A DNA stretch of 64,000 bases, taken from positions 186,001 through 250,000 of the forward strand of contig WIDE01000002.1 in NCBI GenBank assembly GCA_015039315.1, in the 5' to 3' direction. Below the pieces are notes generated by a model that saw nothing but the letters and a program-made list of their open reading frames with translations, searched no databases and had not been told where the DNA came from. The DNA comes from Clavulina sp. PMI_390. Taxonomy: Eukaryota > Basidiomycota > Agaricomycetes > Cantharellales > Hydnaceae. The position numbers and the translations under genes were made by a program. Below, one piece after another: positions 1-10,926 of the stretch (its first letter is position 1; every line of letters starts with the position of its first letter).

Positions 1-1466
1 GTCGTGCAAATTCCGATGTGGTGCTCTCATCGCATGCTAGTGATGCGGCCTTGATGCGAGAAAAGCAAGCGGTATGTTTATAGCTTCCCTGTATCACCAT
101 TTGCTTCGCTCACATGTCCTCTCTTTGGCATCCGGAACTCAAAACTCGACCTTCATCTCGCGATGATTTCTGATATGACAGAAAGCTGCAGCCGCAAAGG
201 CTGGGGGTACCTCTGCGGGAGGAGGGCAATGACCCTGACTAATTACTTTCATGGGCAGAGCGCACTCTGATCGATATTGAACCATCCCTTGGATACTTTC
301 CCATTTGTTCACATTTCCAAATCCCATTAATCCCGTTCAATTGTGGCTATCGGCATGTCGAGATCAAATGATGCTTTGCAACTGTACATTAATGCCTGAC
401 ATTTGACCTCTTAACACTTGTGAATCCACCCTTCATCTCGATGCTGGCTGACGCCTTCACTGATCGGGTCAACCCTCCAATGCACGGTTTATGCCAAACC
501 ATTCGTGCAATAATGTGTGGAATGAAGCATGAGGCTGCCTCCTATGTCAGCGTCAGAGCTCCGAGAGCCAAAATTGTTGCATACGACATAAATTGAGAAG
601 TTACCGGTAGTGATCGATTTCGCCAACGAACTCGAAGATGAAATATCACAGATAGCTGAACGCTCAAGCGACTTGGGACGCCTGGGAAGCTAGATCGAGG
701 ATCTCCATCCCCCAATCTAGCATTATTTCTTTGCGTTTTCGAGGCAGATATGGCATCAGACTTTAGAACTCGCCTTTCATTAGTATTCCCATCACTTCAG
801 GGATGGCTCGCTACCTTCTCGGTGGTAAGCTGCTTTATCACGGTCACAGTCATGCCTCACCATGATGACAAGCTTGTACTAGCCATCTTTCCACCCACAG
901 TTCTTCTAGCATCACAAACTCCACGAATCTCACACTCTTGACCATCATATGCCTGCTAGCCCCCACCACTTGACAAAAACTTGCCCCTGGTGCCTGTTCA
1001 TTGACTAGGAGGTGGCCAGTCTTTGTGTGGCTTTGGGCGGATACCCACGGTCTGGATTATGCGCAGCACTGGAAGACACGACCGTTTTTGCTGATAAGTG
1101 CAGTAAACAGATCTCAAAGAGCCTTTTCCGGCTACATTCTAACATGTACAGTATACATACATCCACAAAGAGCTTCTTGGCTTCCACCACTCACGTTCCC
1201 ATCCCCCACCAAAGTACTCTGATTACTTTACGCATGGGACTCTGGTACTCAATGACACAACCAAGTACCACCTCAATACGGATCCGTAATCCGAGAGTTT
1301 GTTTTGATTCCATTCCATTTCTGCAGGGGAAGAAGGCGTCACCAGTTCCCACGCGTACTCTGATAAACAGTGCTAAAGAAGGCCCACGGAACGCGTCCCC
1401 ATCCTCCCACCATCCCCATCCATCCTATCCGCCAAGATTGAGCGATTAACTAGTATACATAAACAC
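1..1466. other. no gene seen; upstream region of the 6PGDH gene
   Basis: I see no convincing coding exon here on either strand. The open frames are short, overlap each other and match no family I know. The right part is presumably the promoter and 5' leader of the 6-phosphogluconate dehydrogenase gene that starts at 1467. Confidence 0.5.
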
Positions 1467-4400
1467 ATGGCTGCTCCTACGTATGTGCTCAGTTCCCCTT
1501 TGTAGACATCCCAACCTCGCGATGAGCTCATGTCGTTGTATGCACTAGTGGTGACATCGGCCTTATTGGCTTGGCCGTCATGGTATGTATGCGCCAGCCA
1601 TTGATAATCTAGATTACTCTTACCGCGATACTCGTCGCTGATGTATCCCGATCGACGGCGATTGCATTTTGCTAGGGTCAAAACCTTATCCTCAACATGA
1701 ACGACAAGGGCTTCACCGTTGTCGCCTACAACCGAACGACCAGCAAAGTTGACGACTTTTTGGCCAACGAAGCCAAGGGTGAGTTATTTTTTCCATTGGA
1801 TATTAAGAGCGCTCGCTCATGCAGCCCACTTGAATCCGACGATCCTTCCCGATCGGCCGCTGCTTGCTGTCGCGGTTTGATTTGCCGAACTTGAACCATG
1901 CTGGCGCCACGGGCGCATACGACGCCGACTTATCGTGGAATCGGTACCGGACGTCTATCAGGCACTAATGTCCAGGGCGCTCACTCTATCCAGGAGCTGT
2001 GCGCCAAGCTCAAGACTCCCCGGAAAATTGTCCTTCTCGTCAAGGCCGGCCCGGCCGTCGACTCCTTCATTCAACAGCTTGAGCCGTTCCTCGAGAAGGG
2101 TGATATCATCATTGATGGTGGAAACTCTCACTACCCCGACTCGACCCGCCGCACCAAGGAGCTTGCCGCCAAGGGGCTGCTCTTTGTCGGCTCTGGTGTC
2201 TCTGGCGGTGAGGAGGGTGCTCGTTTTGGACCTTCGCTTATGCCCGGAGGCAGCGCCGAAGCTTGGCCTCACATCAAAGAAATCTTCCAGAAGACCGCTG
2301 CACAAGTCAACGGCGAGCCCTGCTGTGACTGGGTCGGCCCAGAGGGTGCTGGCCACTACGTCAAGATGGTCCACAACGGTGAATTTTTTTTTCGATATTC
2401 TCATTCATATTCACAAGCTCCCCGCTTGAGTTCATGGCTAATGTCCGCTTGTGCGCGCTTCGTGGTTAGGCATCGAGTACGGAGACATGCAGCTGATTGC
2501 TGAGGGTTACGATATTCTCCGCCGTGGTCTTGGTCTGCCGGAGGCCGAGATTGCTACCATCTTCGAGAAGTGGAACAAGGGCGTCCTCGACTCGNNNNNN
2601 NNNNNNNNNNNNNNNNNNNNNNNNNNNNNNNNNNNNNNNNNNNNNNNNNNNNNNNNNNNNNNNNNNNNNNNNNNNNNNNNNNNNNNNNNNNNNNNNNNNN
2701 NNNNNNNNNNNNNNNNNNNNNNNNNNNNNNNNNNNNNNNNNNNNNNNNNNNNNNNNNNNNNNNNNNNNNNNNNNNNNNNNNNNNNNNNNNNNNNNNNNNN
2801 NNNNNNNNNNNNNNNNNNNNNNNNNNNNNNNNNNNNNNNNNNNNNNNNNNNNNNNNNNNNNNNNNNNNNNNNNNNNNNNNNNNNNNNNNNNNNNNNNNNN
2901 NNNNNNNNNNNNNNNNNNNNNNNNNNNNNNNNNNNNNNNNNNNNNNNNNNNNNNNNNNNNNNNNNNNNNNNNNNNNNNNNNNNNNNNNNNNNNNNNNNNN
3001 NNNNNNNNNNNNNNNNNNNNNNNNNNNNNNNNNNNNNNNNNNNNNNNNNNNNNNNNNNNNNNNNNNNNNNNNNNNNNNNNNNNNNNNNNNNNNNNNNNNN
3101 NNNNNNNNNNNNNNNNNNNNNNNNNNNNNNNNNNNNNNNNNNNNNNNNNNNNNNNNNNNNNNNNNNNNNNNNNNNNNNNNNNNNNNNNNNNNNNNNNNNN
3201 NNNNNNNNNNNNNNNNNNNNNNNNNNNNNNNNNNNNNNNNNNNNNNNNNNNNNNNNNNNNNNNNNNNNNNNNNNNNNNNNNNNNNNNNNNNNNNNNNNNN
3301 NNNNNNNNNNNNNNNNNNNNNNNNGAGCCCTGCTGTGACTGGGTCGGCCCAGAGGGTGCTGGCCACTACGTCAAGATGGTCCACAACGGTGAATTTTTTT
3401 TTCGATATTCTCATTCATATTCACAAGCTCCCCGCTTGAGTTCATGGCTAATGTCCGCTTGTGCGCGCTTCGTGGTTAGGCATCGAGTACGGAGACATGC
3501 AGCTGATTGCTGAGGGTTACGATATTCTCCGCCGTGGTCTTGGTCTCCCTGAGACTGAGATTGCTGACATCTTCGAGAAGTGGAACAAGGGCGTCCTCGA
3601 CTCGTTCCTGATGGAAATCACTGCCAACATCCTCAAGTACAACGACTCCGATGGTGTTCCCATGGTCAACAAAATCCTCGACGCTGCTGGTCAAAAGGGT
3701 ACCGGAAAGTGGACTGCCATCGCCGCGCTTGACGCCGGGATGCCAGTCACTCTTATTGGCGAGGCTGTCTTCGCCCGGTGCCTCTCCGCCATCAAGGAGG
3801 AGCGTGTTCGCGCATCAAAGGTGATCTCTGGTCCTCAGAAGGAGCCTTTCAGGGGCGACAAGCAGCAGTTCATCGACGACCTTGAACAAGCTCTTTATGC
3901 ATCGAAGCTCATTTCATATACTCAAGGCTTCATCTTGATGCGCGAGACCGCCAAGGAGCTCAACTGGGAGTTGAATTACGCCGGCATCGCTCGCATGTGG
4001 CGTGGTGGCTGCATTATCAAGGTAAGGATTCCCACTACACTGGTCAAAACAGATCTCATGTCATGTGAATATTAGTCCGTCTTCCTTGCCGACATCACCA
4101 AGGCCTATGAGAAGAACTCTCAGCTCGAATCTCTGCTGTTCGATGACTTCTTCAACAAGGGTGAGTCATATTGCGTCGTATCTGTCGCCCCCACATCGCT
4201 CATCTGCACCGTCCATCTCGCATCAGCTATCCACAAGGCACAGCCTGGCTGGCGCCGCGTGATCGCGCAGTCTGTCCTCTGGGGTGTTCCTACCCCTGCC
4301 TTCAGCACTGCTCTGGCCTTCCTTGACGGTTACAGATCGGAGATCGTGCCTGCCAACATCCTCCAGGCTCAGGTACGATTTCCACATCAATTACCCCTTT

Positions 4401-4655
4401 GGTTGAATTCGACGAATACACATTTGCTGACGCACACGCGCGTTTGGATTCATCTTCCTCTATAGCGTGACTACTTCGGCGCTCACACTTTCCGTGTGCT
4501 GCCTGGCAAGGAGAACGACACCCTCATTGCTGGCAAAGATATCCGTACGTATTGCTCATATATGAATTGTCGATGATAGTTACTTACGTTGTGTCGTAGA
4601 CATCAACTGGACTGGACGTGGAGGGAATGTCTCTGCCTCGACCTACATTGTATGA
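1467..4655 (+). CDS. GND1: 6-phosphogluconate dehydrogenase, decarboxylating (exon duplicated around an assembly gap)
   Basis: NADP-dependent oxidative decarboxylation of 6-phosphogluconate to ribulose 5-phosphate, the second dehydrogenase of the cytosolic pentose phosphate pathway. The start is a 14-base first exon (1467-1480, MAAPT). Exon 2 (1549-1582) and exon 3 (from 1676) give the Rossmann fold [15 protein letters not shown] and the NADP 2'-phosphate region NRTTSK. The next exon carries IIDGGNSHY and [26 protein letters not shown] holds the expected catalytic Lys. The C-terminal domain runs through NKGVLDSFL to [17 protein letters not shown] and a TGA at 4653. Within this span 2315-2594 is repeated at 3325-3604 around 730 N. 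The protein reads continuously, at the usual length of roughly 490 residues, if one copy plus the gap is skipped. The two copies differ by a few bases ([10 protein letters not shown] versus [10 protein letters not shown]), as alleles would. The family call is certain; the exon duplication is probably an assembly artefact. Confidence 0.93.
2315..2594. repeat. left copy of a 280-base duplicated 6PGDH exon/intron segment
   Basis: This segment, which includes the intron beginning gtgaattttt, recurs at 3325-3604 with a period of 1010 bases. The first roughly 220 bases appear identical. About six substitutions cluster in the last 70 bases, where the code changes from LPEAEIAT to LPETEIAD. The copy ends exactly where the N run begins. 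Confidence 0.9.
2595..3324. other. assembly gap, 730 N
   Basis: A run of unresolved bases inside the 6PGDH gene, bounded on both sides by the same exon. No content can be inferred. Confidence 0.99.
3325..3604. repeat. right copy of the duplicated 6PGDH segment
   Basis: Second copy of 2315-2594. It continues without a break into the rest of the 6PGDH coding sequence, so this copy is the one connected to the 3' half of the gene. Confidence 0.9.
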
Positions 4656-5508
4656 GCGATGCGATCGCCAAGCTGCACCCCATAGACATTCCGAGTGTAT
4701 CGCTGCCTTTTCATTGTTCTCATACTGTACTTATCGTTCCTGCTTCCTCTTCTCTTGTCAAGCGAGCTTTGCAAACAGTGACCAGTTGTTGATCGCTTGC
4801 ACTGCAACGTCTTGCACTCAGTTACTTTGTTGTGGTTTCAGGCTCATCCTTGTATTCATGTACGTGCTGTATGCAAAAGAAGTCTCCAAGGCAAAGAAAT
4901 CTATCACTGTTGTACCCTCTCCGTCTTCCTCATCATGTGCGATTAGCTTGATCATTACTTTGTGCGCCTCTCCCTGACCAAGTTGTATTTTTTGATGCAC
5001 ATGAGATGCAGCGTCTCGATTCCACTCGTCGACTTGGGTCCTTGATTCCCATTGCTCCAGTCCGATAACCATTCGCTTGCAAGCCCAGAGGAACATGGAT
5101 CTTCGCGAATATTCATTTGTTGGCAGTAGGCAGGAATAGCTGCTACTGGAAAGATATAGATGCGCTCGTATATGCATCATCAATGTTTACGACTACTGCT
5201 GTGACCAGGTCAACGTTGAGGAAAAAAACCAACCAAAGAAAGAAAAAAAGAAATCGATGTGTGCAAAACAGGCTGGGCCAGGGGTTCGGGGGAATCGTTT
5301 GGGTGTTCCAAAGTCCGCTGATAGCTAGGTATGCCATGGGGAGAATCTGATACAAGAATACCAAAAAGAAAAAAGAAAAGAAAAACACAGCGAATATCGT
5401 GATTGCTTCGATGAATGGATGAGGGTACGTGATAAGAGATGGAATGTCTAGCTGGGAGTAAGTATGTGGTGAAAGAGAAGGGAAGATAAGAGCCAAGATT
5501 TACGAGCG
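4656..5508. other. convergent intergenic region, no gene seen
   Basis: Lies between the stop codons of 6PGDH (+) and the Ser/Thr-rich membrane protein (-), so it should hold two 3' untranslated regions. A-rich purine tracts occur around 5219-5255 and 5355-5390. The overlapping minus-strand open frames at 5143-5512 are low-complexity hydrophobic translations of those tracts and are not supported as genes. Confidence 0.6.
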
Positions 5509-7440
5509 TCATGATGCCCTGCGCTGGCCCATCTCATGCGCGCCCGTATCTCCCTCCTCATCATCGTCTTCCAAATCATCCATCTTTGTCCGATTTGCAA
5601 TTTTGAGTGTCTGCAATGGCGCCACGCTCATCAGCGCGCTCATGATACTCGAGCGACTCGACGAGCGATTATGTTGATGCCATGACTTGCGCGAGGGAGC
5701 AGGGGGCATGTCTGCTGGTGCAGAATGCTGTGGATGCACGAATGAGGACGGTGGGGGCGGGGCCGGTGCGGCGGAGCTCGAGCTAGACGTGGGGCGGACG
5801 AGGAGGGGAGTCTGGCTGTCTGCAGTGTTGGGTCTCGTGTTGATGTGAGGACGAGAGGGCGGGGGCGCTGTGATGCTGCTCACGGACGTGCTTGACGACG
5901 GTGTAGGTAAAGGTGGAGTATCAGTAGCACTACTGCTGTTACCAAAGTTTATCAGCATGTCCGATGACGAGCGCCCAGTGCTCGGCCGTCTTGCTTGTTT
6001 TTGCGGAGAAGACACTGAGCCTAGTGACGAGCGCTTTCGCGCTGCATGCCCCGCGCCTCCAGACGCGTACATACTGTCGCGCGAGGCAGCGGTAGTCGAC
6101 CCCGGAAGTGGAGGGACCATGCCCATCTCGTTTGCAGCGAGGGGCTGTTGGCCGTACAGTGAATGGATAGAATAACGCGCATTTTGAGAGGCCTGTAGAG
6201 ATGATGACGATGAATGCTGGTGATGGTGATGCTGTGATGCACTGGATGCGCCCGAAACCAGCATTGGTGTGTTTTCAGCCATCGATTGCGGTCGGTCACC
6301 TGTCCTTGACATGTTTGGATTGTCCGAGTAGAGCATAAACTCGGGTTTGTTTCGCTGCATCAGGGAAAAATGGAAAGTTTCGTTCAGTATGGAGAAAGGA
6401 TCTAAAAAAAGTTTGGTTGGAAGAACATACCTCATCGTCATCGTCGAATTCCATCTCCAATCGCCGCCCAAAGTCACTGCGCACGCGGTCCTCATATTCG
6501 AGGGCATCCTGAATGTCTCTTCGATGTTTCCGCTTTCTCCAGCAAACGAGGAGGATGCCGAAGAGAATCAAAGCACCTATCACAGCACCGACTGCACCTC
6601 CAATTATGGAGTTTTCTTGCGCGTTGGAACTCGAATGGGATCCTCCAGCATGATTGTAAATGGTTGTGGGAGGCGGCTGGGATGAATAGGTGACCGTGGA
6701 GGGAATGATGCTCCCGTCGGAGGTGATAGCCGTGGTCGTGGTGATCAGGGAGGCAGGCGGAGTTGACAGGGTATAGTTTGTGGCAGAATTTGTCTCTACT
6801 CCGCTGGTGGTATTGGTGAAGGGTCCAGGACTGACAGGGGAAGAGGTAGTTGTGCTCGTCGGAGTGGTTGGGGTGGAGGTGGACGTCTGTGTGCAGAACT
6901 GGCTGAACTGTGTGTCTGTTGGGAAAGTGACCAGTGCACTATGTGTAATTGTCACGAAATTTGTGTCCAAAAAGGTCGTTGTTCCACCTATTAGATGATG
7001 AACACAGCATTTGGGTTAGGAATGGTGCAATGAAAGTGAATGGGCCAGGCACTGAAGATGGCAGATGTGTGCGACCCTCCGAGGTTCACCCAGGTGCGTG
7101 GGGATGGGAGAGAGAGGCAGAGATAGGACATCAGATAACATACCAGGGATAACAGAGGCGGTTGTGTACACGACGGGGGTACATTTTGTGGTGGTCAGGC
7201 CGCCTGTACCAATGATAGTGGAGGTAGCACACGACGTTGAGGTGAGGGTGAGGGTGGTGGTGGCATCGGGGAGCGTTGACGTTTCGGTGACAGTGTTAGT
7301 ATCAACTTCGACTGAGATGCTGGTGGATGACCCTTTGGAGGATTCAGCATAGATCAGAATACACAAAGGGGGAGAAATTTTGGTGATGCGCCGGACGCAC
7401 CGAACAGGGTCAAGACGGGGATATCGGTGCAGTAGCTCAT
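5509..7440 (-). CDS. Ser/Thr-rich single-pass membrane protein, function unknown
   Basis: Four exons join cleanly on the minus strand. Exon 1 (MSYCTDIPVLTLF, 7440-7401) is followed by an exon of Thr/Ser-rich sequence (SSTSISVEVDTNT...). A third Thr/Ser/Pro-rich exon contains one membrane segment, GGAVGAVIGALILFGILLVC, followed by basic CWRKRKHRR and an acidic EFDDDDE. The last exon is a cytosolic-type tail rich in Ser, His (SQHHHHQHSSS) and Pro, ending QRRAS at 5509. The layout (glycosylatable outer domain, one helix, basic stop-transfer, disordered tail) is that of fungal cell-wall sensor or Mid2-like proteins, but I see no cysteine-rich WSC domain and no clear signal peptide. The first exon is short and less certain than the others. 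Function is not assigned. Confidence 0.65.
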
Positions 7441-7505
7441 TGCATCAACAGCGAAGAAGTCAGACGAGAGAACAAGCTAGCTGGCGTAGATGAGACTCCG
7501 CAGGC

Positions 7506-7709
7506 CACAGACAGGAGGTGCAGGATATAGAAGGGTATAAGAAAAAAGGAGTGCGAGCGTGGGTTGAGTCGCTTCACGAGGAGGCAAATCACGAGGAGGC
7601 AAAGAGTCGAGGACTGGAAACACCACAGACAGGAGGCGTAGGATATAGAAGGGTATAAGAAAAAAGGAGTGCGAGCGTGGGTTGAGTCGCTTCACGAGGA
7701 GGCAAAGAG
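7506..7709. repeat. local direct repeat, period 118 bases
   Basis: A unit starting cacagacaggagg at 7506 recurs at 7624. The stretch from ggatatagaagggtataag through the gagtgcgagcgtgggttgag segment is identical in both copies. The left unit also has an internal doubling of tcacgaggaggcaaa. The repeat lies just upstream of the minus-strand membrane protein gene (start 7440), so it sits in its likely promoter. Confidence 0.85.
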
Positions 7710-9362
7710 AGGATGAACAAGAGCAGCTCAATTGAATCAACGGGCGCTTGGCAACACTCGCGTCCTTAGGTAAAAACCGGACACGGAGACGGAAATCTCC
7801 AGCCATCGACCTCGTCCGCAGTGTGCCAAGGAAAAGATGCTCATTATATCCCAACTATTTCTATCTACATACATGCAGGCCGACGTCGGACAGTGAGGAG
7901 CCGACATCACACATTACTTGGCTAATGTTCAGCCCAACTATGATTTGAACTGAGTTGGTGGATTGTCCGAGAACGGGGAACGCTTGTCACGCGTGTTTCC
8001 GCCCCTGGCTTCGTTGATCGACAATGCATGGATGATGAAAGAACCACGAGAACCACGCCTCCGACACCTCTTGTCCTTAAGGAGAGTCCGGCCAGTATAG
8101 ACCGCACTAACCTTGAACTCTCAGGACACTCCGCCCCCTATTTGCCGCCGGCACTACCTCCGCACGCAAGATGGATGTTGCGGCGACGACCTCGAACAGG
8201 AGCATACCACCCTTGTCTCGTTCGGAGGTCCTCCCCTAGATTAGAATTGAACTCACCTTACTCAGCGGCCAGCTGGAGGGACAAAGTGGCGAAATGCCGT
8301 TGCACCTGGCTTTTCCTGATTCGCAGGAAGGGGGTTCTGCATAGAAAGATTAGAGAACAAAGGGCCAGCTCGCCAGCTCACCTGCATACACAACGAGCGC
8401 AATAAGGGTTGCTGAAATAATGCCTAAATGGGGGTCAGATTCTCTTGACAACTGGCGATGACAGCCATGTCAAATCTGGTTGGTGGTCGATCACAAAGTA
8501 TTTGACGGCAGGTAGACTCCGCATGCATCTCCATATTATGCCATATACATCGGCTTGGACCCTCTTGCAGTCCGGCAAGTGGCTGATGAGGAATGCACGT
8601 GTCTGCTGATTGATTGGCCTGCTTTTTGGTCACACCACTCTTATGGTAGGTGTGCGTGTTGGAGCGCTTTTTCCGGCTGCCCTAATTGGATAACGTGTCC
8701 GCCAGCCTGAACGAGAGATATCTGGCTTATGGTACCCTCTCCCAGGTTGATAAACGTGTTTTTTTGGCCATGTTCCTTACCATGCGCTTTTGTGGAATGT
8801 AGAAACGATCTGTAATTCCTTTTGCGCCTTCAATGTAGTAGTAGATGTGCTGTCCACTTTTTATCCCAGATCCACGATGGGAGACGAAATATTACTTGAC
8901 GACGATGACCAAATTTGATGAATACGAGGTGGACCGACACATGCAGAAAATACGGAGTAGATGCGTGCAGGAAACGAAGGGGGAGGGCGTCCAATTGACG
9001 GATCCAAATGACCAACGATAGGAAGAGGGGGGTGAACCAAAATCGAAACCATTGGAGGGGCGACCATAATACGATAAATTGGGTAGGACAGAGAGAGAGG
9101 GAGTTATACGGGCCAATCCACCATCCATGGAGGGACCACACACGGCCATTGAGGTCAAACACGTCGTAAGTAGCGGTAAGGTCCTTGATTCTTCTCCTCC
9201 ACCCAGGGGAATACAATTACGCGAGTATTTGAGATGAAGCAAGTGCGAACAAGATCAAGAGCGAGTAAGGCAAGCGAATTTTGACTAGGGACAGCATGCT
9301 GGGACGGTAGCATTATAAGAACACGAACACGCAGGCCACAGAGCAAGGCAAATGAACTTACA
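7710..9362. other. intergenic region, no gene supported
   Basis: About 1.65 kb between the local repeat and the 3' end of the SR-protein gene. Open frames such as 8028-8405 (+) and three overlapping minus frames at 8830-9242 lack recognisable motifs and credible splice partners. The right end presumably holds the 3' untranslated region of the SR-protein gene. Confidence 0.5.
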
Positions 9363-10683
9363 TTAGTAGCGGCTGTCACGAGGAGCATCACGCTCATCGC
9401 GGGGCTCCCTGGGTTCTCTAGCATCCTTGTCGTCGCGAGCACGAGGGTAATCATCCCTGCGAGTATCGCGGTCGCGATCGCGCCTGTCACGGTCATCACG
9501 ATCATCTCGGCGGCGGGGAGAGCGAGAACGACGGCGATCATCCCTGGAGAATAGGTCAGAACTCCAACACGAGGCAGAGAGGGTCTGAATTACCTGCGAG
9601 GTGAGCGGTCGCGGTAGCGATCGTCACGACGGTCATCACGATCACGATCGCGCTCACGGTCTCGGCCTGACTCGCGCCAGTTGCCTCCACGCTATAGGAG
9701 TTACTTTGTTAGTAAGTACGAGCAAGAATCATCAGGAAAAGGAACCTACATCAGCGTCCACGTGGACGCTAACACCACGGAGCTCGCGTCCGTCCAGCTT
9801 CCTCACAGCATAATCAGCGTCATCTTGGGTCACATACTCCAACACGCTATCACCCCGTGTCTTGTGAGAGGATAAACACCACAGGTGGAAAAGATGTGCC
9901 ACTCACCCCTGGCCGGGATAGTCGCGGTCAACGTCAGCAAAAGTCACATTTCCGGCTTCACGACCAAAGTCTTTTAGATCCTGGAAATGATGATTGGTCA
10001 GGTAGGCCCTTGCTAACTATGCTAATGAGGTCACAAACCTGCCAGCTAGTCTCTCGTGAGATGCCAGAAATGATCACGCGGAAGCCACCGCGGCGGCCAC
10101 CAGGAGCCGGTCCACGACGATCGGTTTCACGGCGGGGAGGTCGTCTACAATGAACGATGAGATTAAAAAAAAAATCCAGCGACAACAAGAAATTCCGAGC
10201 AAAACAACCACACTCACTCCCTGCGACTGTCGCGCTCACGTGCAAACTCGACGATCATTCTGAGACCAAAAAGTTAGGACGTAACAAGTGGGAGAAAGGC
10301 TCTATGAATACATACGGTTGTCCAAGGAATTCCTTGCCATTGAACTCGTTGAGAACATCCTCCGCATCCTGTGTGTGGCGGAGTAAGACCCTGGCGCCTA
10401 CAAGAACAACCGCGCTTCACGTACCTTGGCGTTATCAAACTCCACAAAGCCGAACCCTATGTATCTTAGAGGTAAACAAAAGGTCTGAACTACATTTGAA
10501 GGCTAGGAAACGTACCAGTCATGACTCTGCACTCCTGCATGCGGCCATAGTTGGCGAACAACTTCTCGATGTCTTTTGTGGTCGCATCGGCAGAGAGCCC
10601 TTTCGTTTATGTTCGTGTTAGTATGGAAACAGCGGTGTTATATAGGAATCGGGCGTACTTCCGAGGTATAGACGCTGAGGCAT
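9363..10683 (-). CDS. SR-family splicing factor, SRSF1/Srp2-like, two RRMs and an RS tail
   Basis: Binds pre-mRNA in the nucleus and recruits the splicing machinery. The first exon MPQRLYLG is joined across a short intron to RLSADATTKDIEKLF, giving RRM1. RNP1 is GFGFVEFD. A basic Arg/Gly linker (PPRRETDRRGPAPGGRRGG) leads to a second RRM beginning FRVIISGISRETSWQDLKDF. The heptapeptide SWQDLKD is the hallmark of the pseudo-RRM of SRSF1-type proteins. After VRKLDGRELRG the protein becomes a long tail of alternating Arg/Asp/Ser (RDRERDRDRDDRR, RRRSRSPRRR), ending DSRY with TAA at 9363-9365. The gene is split into several exons and lies head to tail with NFS1. Confidence 0.9.
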
Positions 10684-10926
10684 GATTGGGGCAGTACAAG
10701 GTGGATGAGGAAAAGTGTGTGGTTGTTTGGGTCGAAGCGAGCCAAACAAAAGTCAGCGCTTGGCGGCACTTTTGTGGCTGCAACGAAGGCAAAACACGAT
10801 GACTCTAGTATGATTATTTCAATTGCATTGAATAAGGGAAGTGATGGGAAAAATATAGACATATTCTCAAGCATACTAGTAATCAAGGAAGAAATGACGG
10901 GGTAACCAGGTAACAATGACCAAAGC

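Noticed and set aside
2451..3513. Long open frames across the N run in the 6PGDH gene
   Set aside because: They exist only because unknown bases contain no stop codons.
8028..8405. 125-codon plus-strand open frame in the 7.7-9.4 kb gap
   Set aside because: No recognisable motif, no splice partners, and composition like the surrounding non-coding DNA.
8830..9242. Three overlapping minus-strand open frames
   Set aside because: Three different frames are open at once over the same bases, which indicates chance; they lie where the 3' untranslated region of the SR-protein gene is expected.
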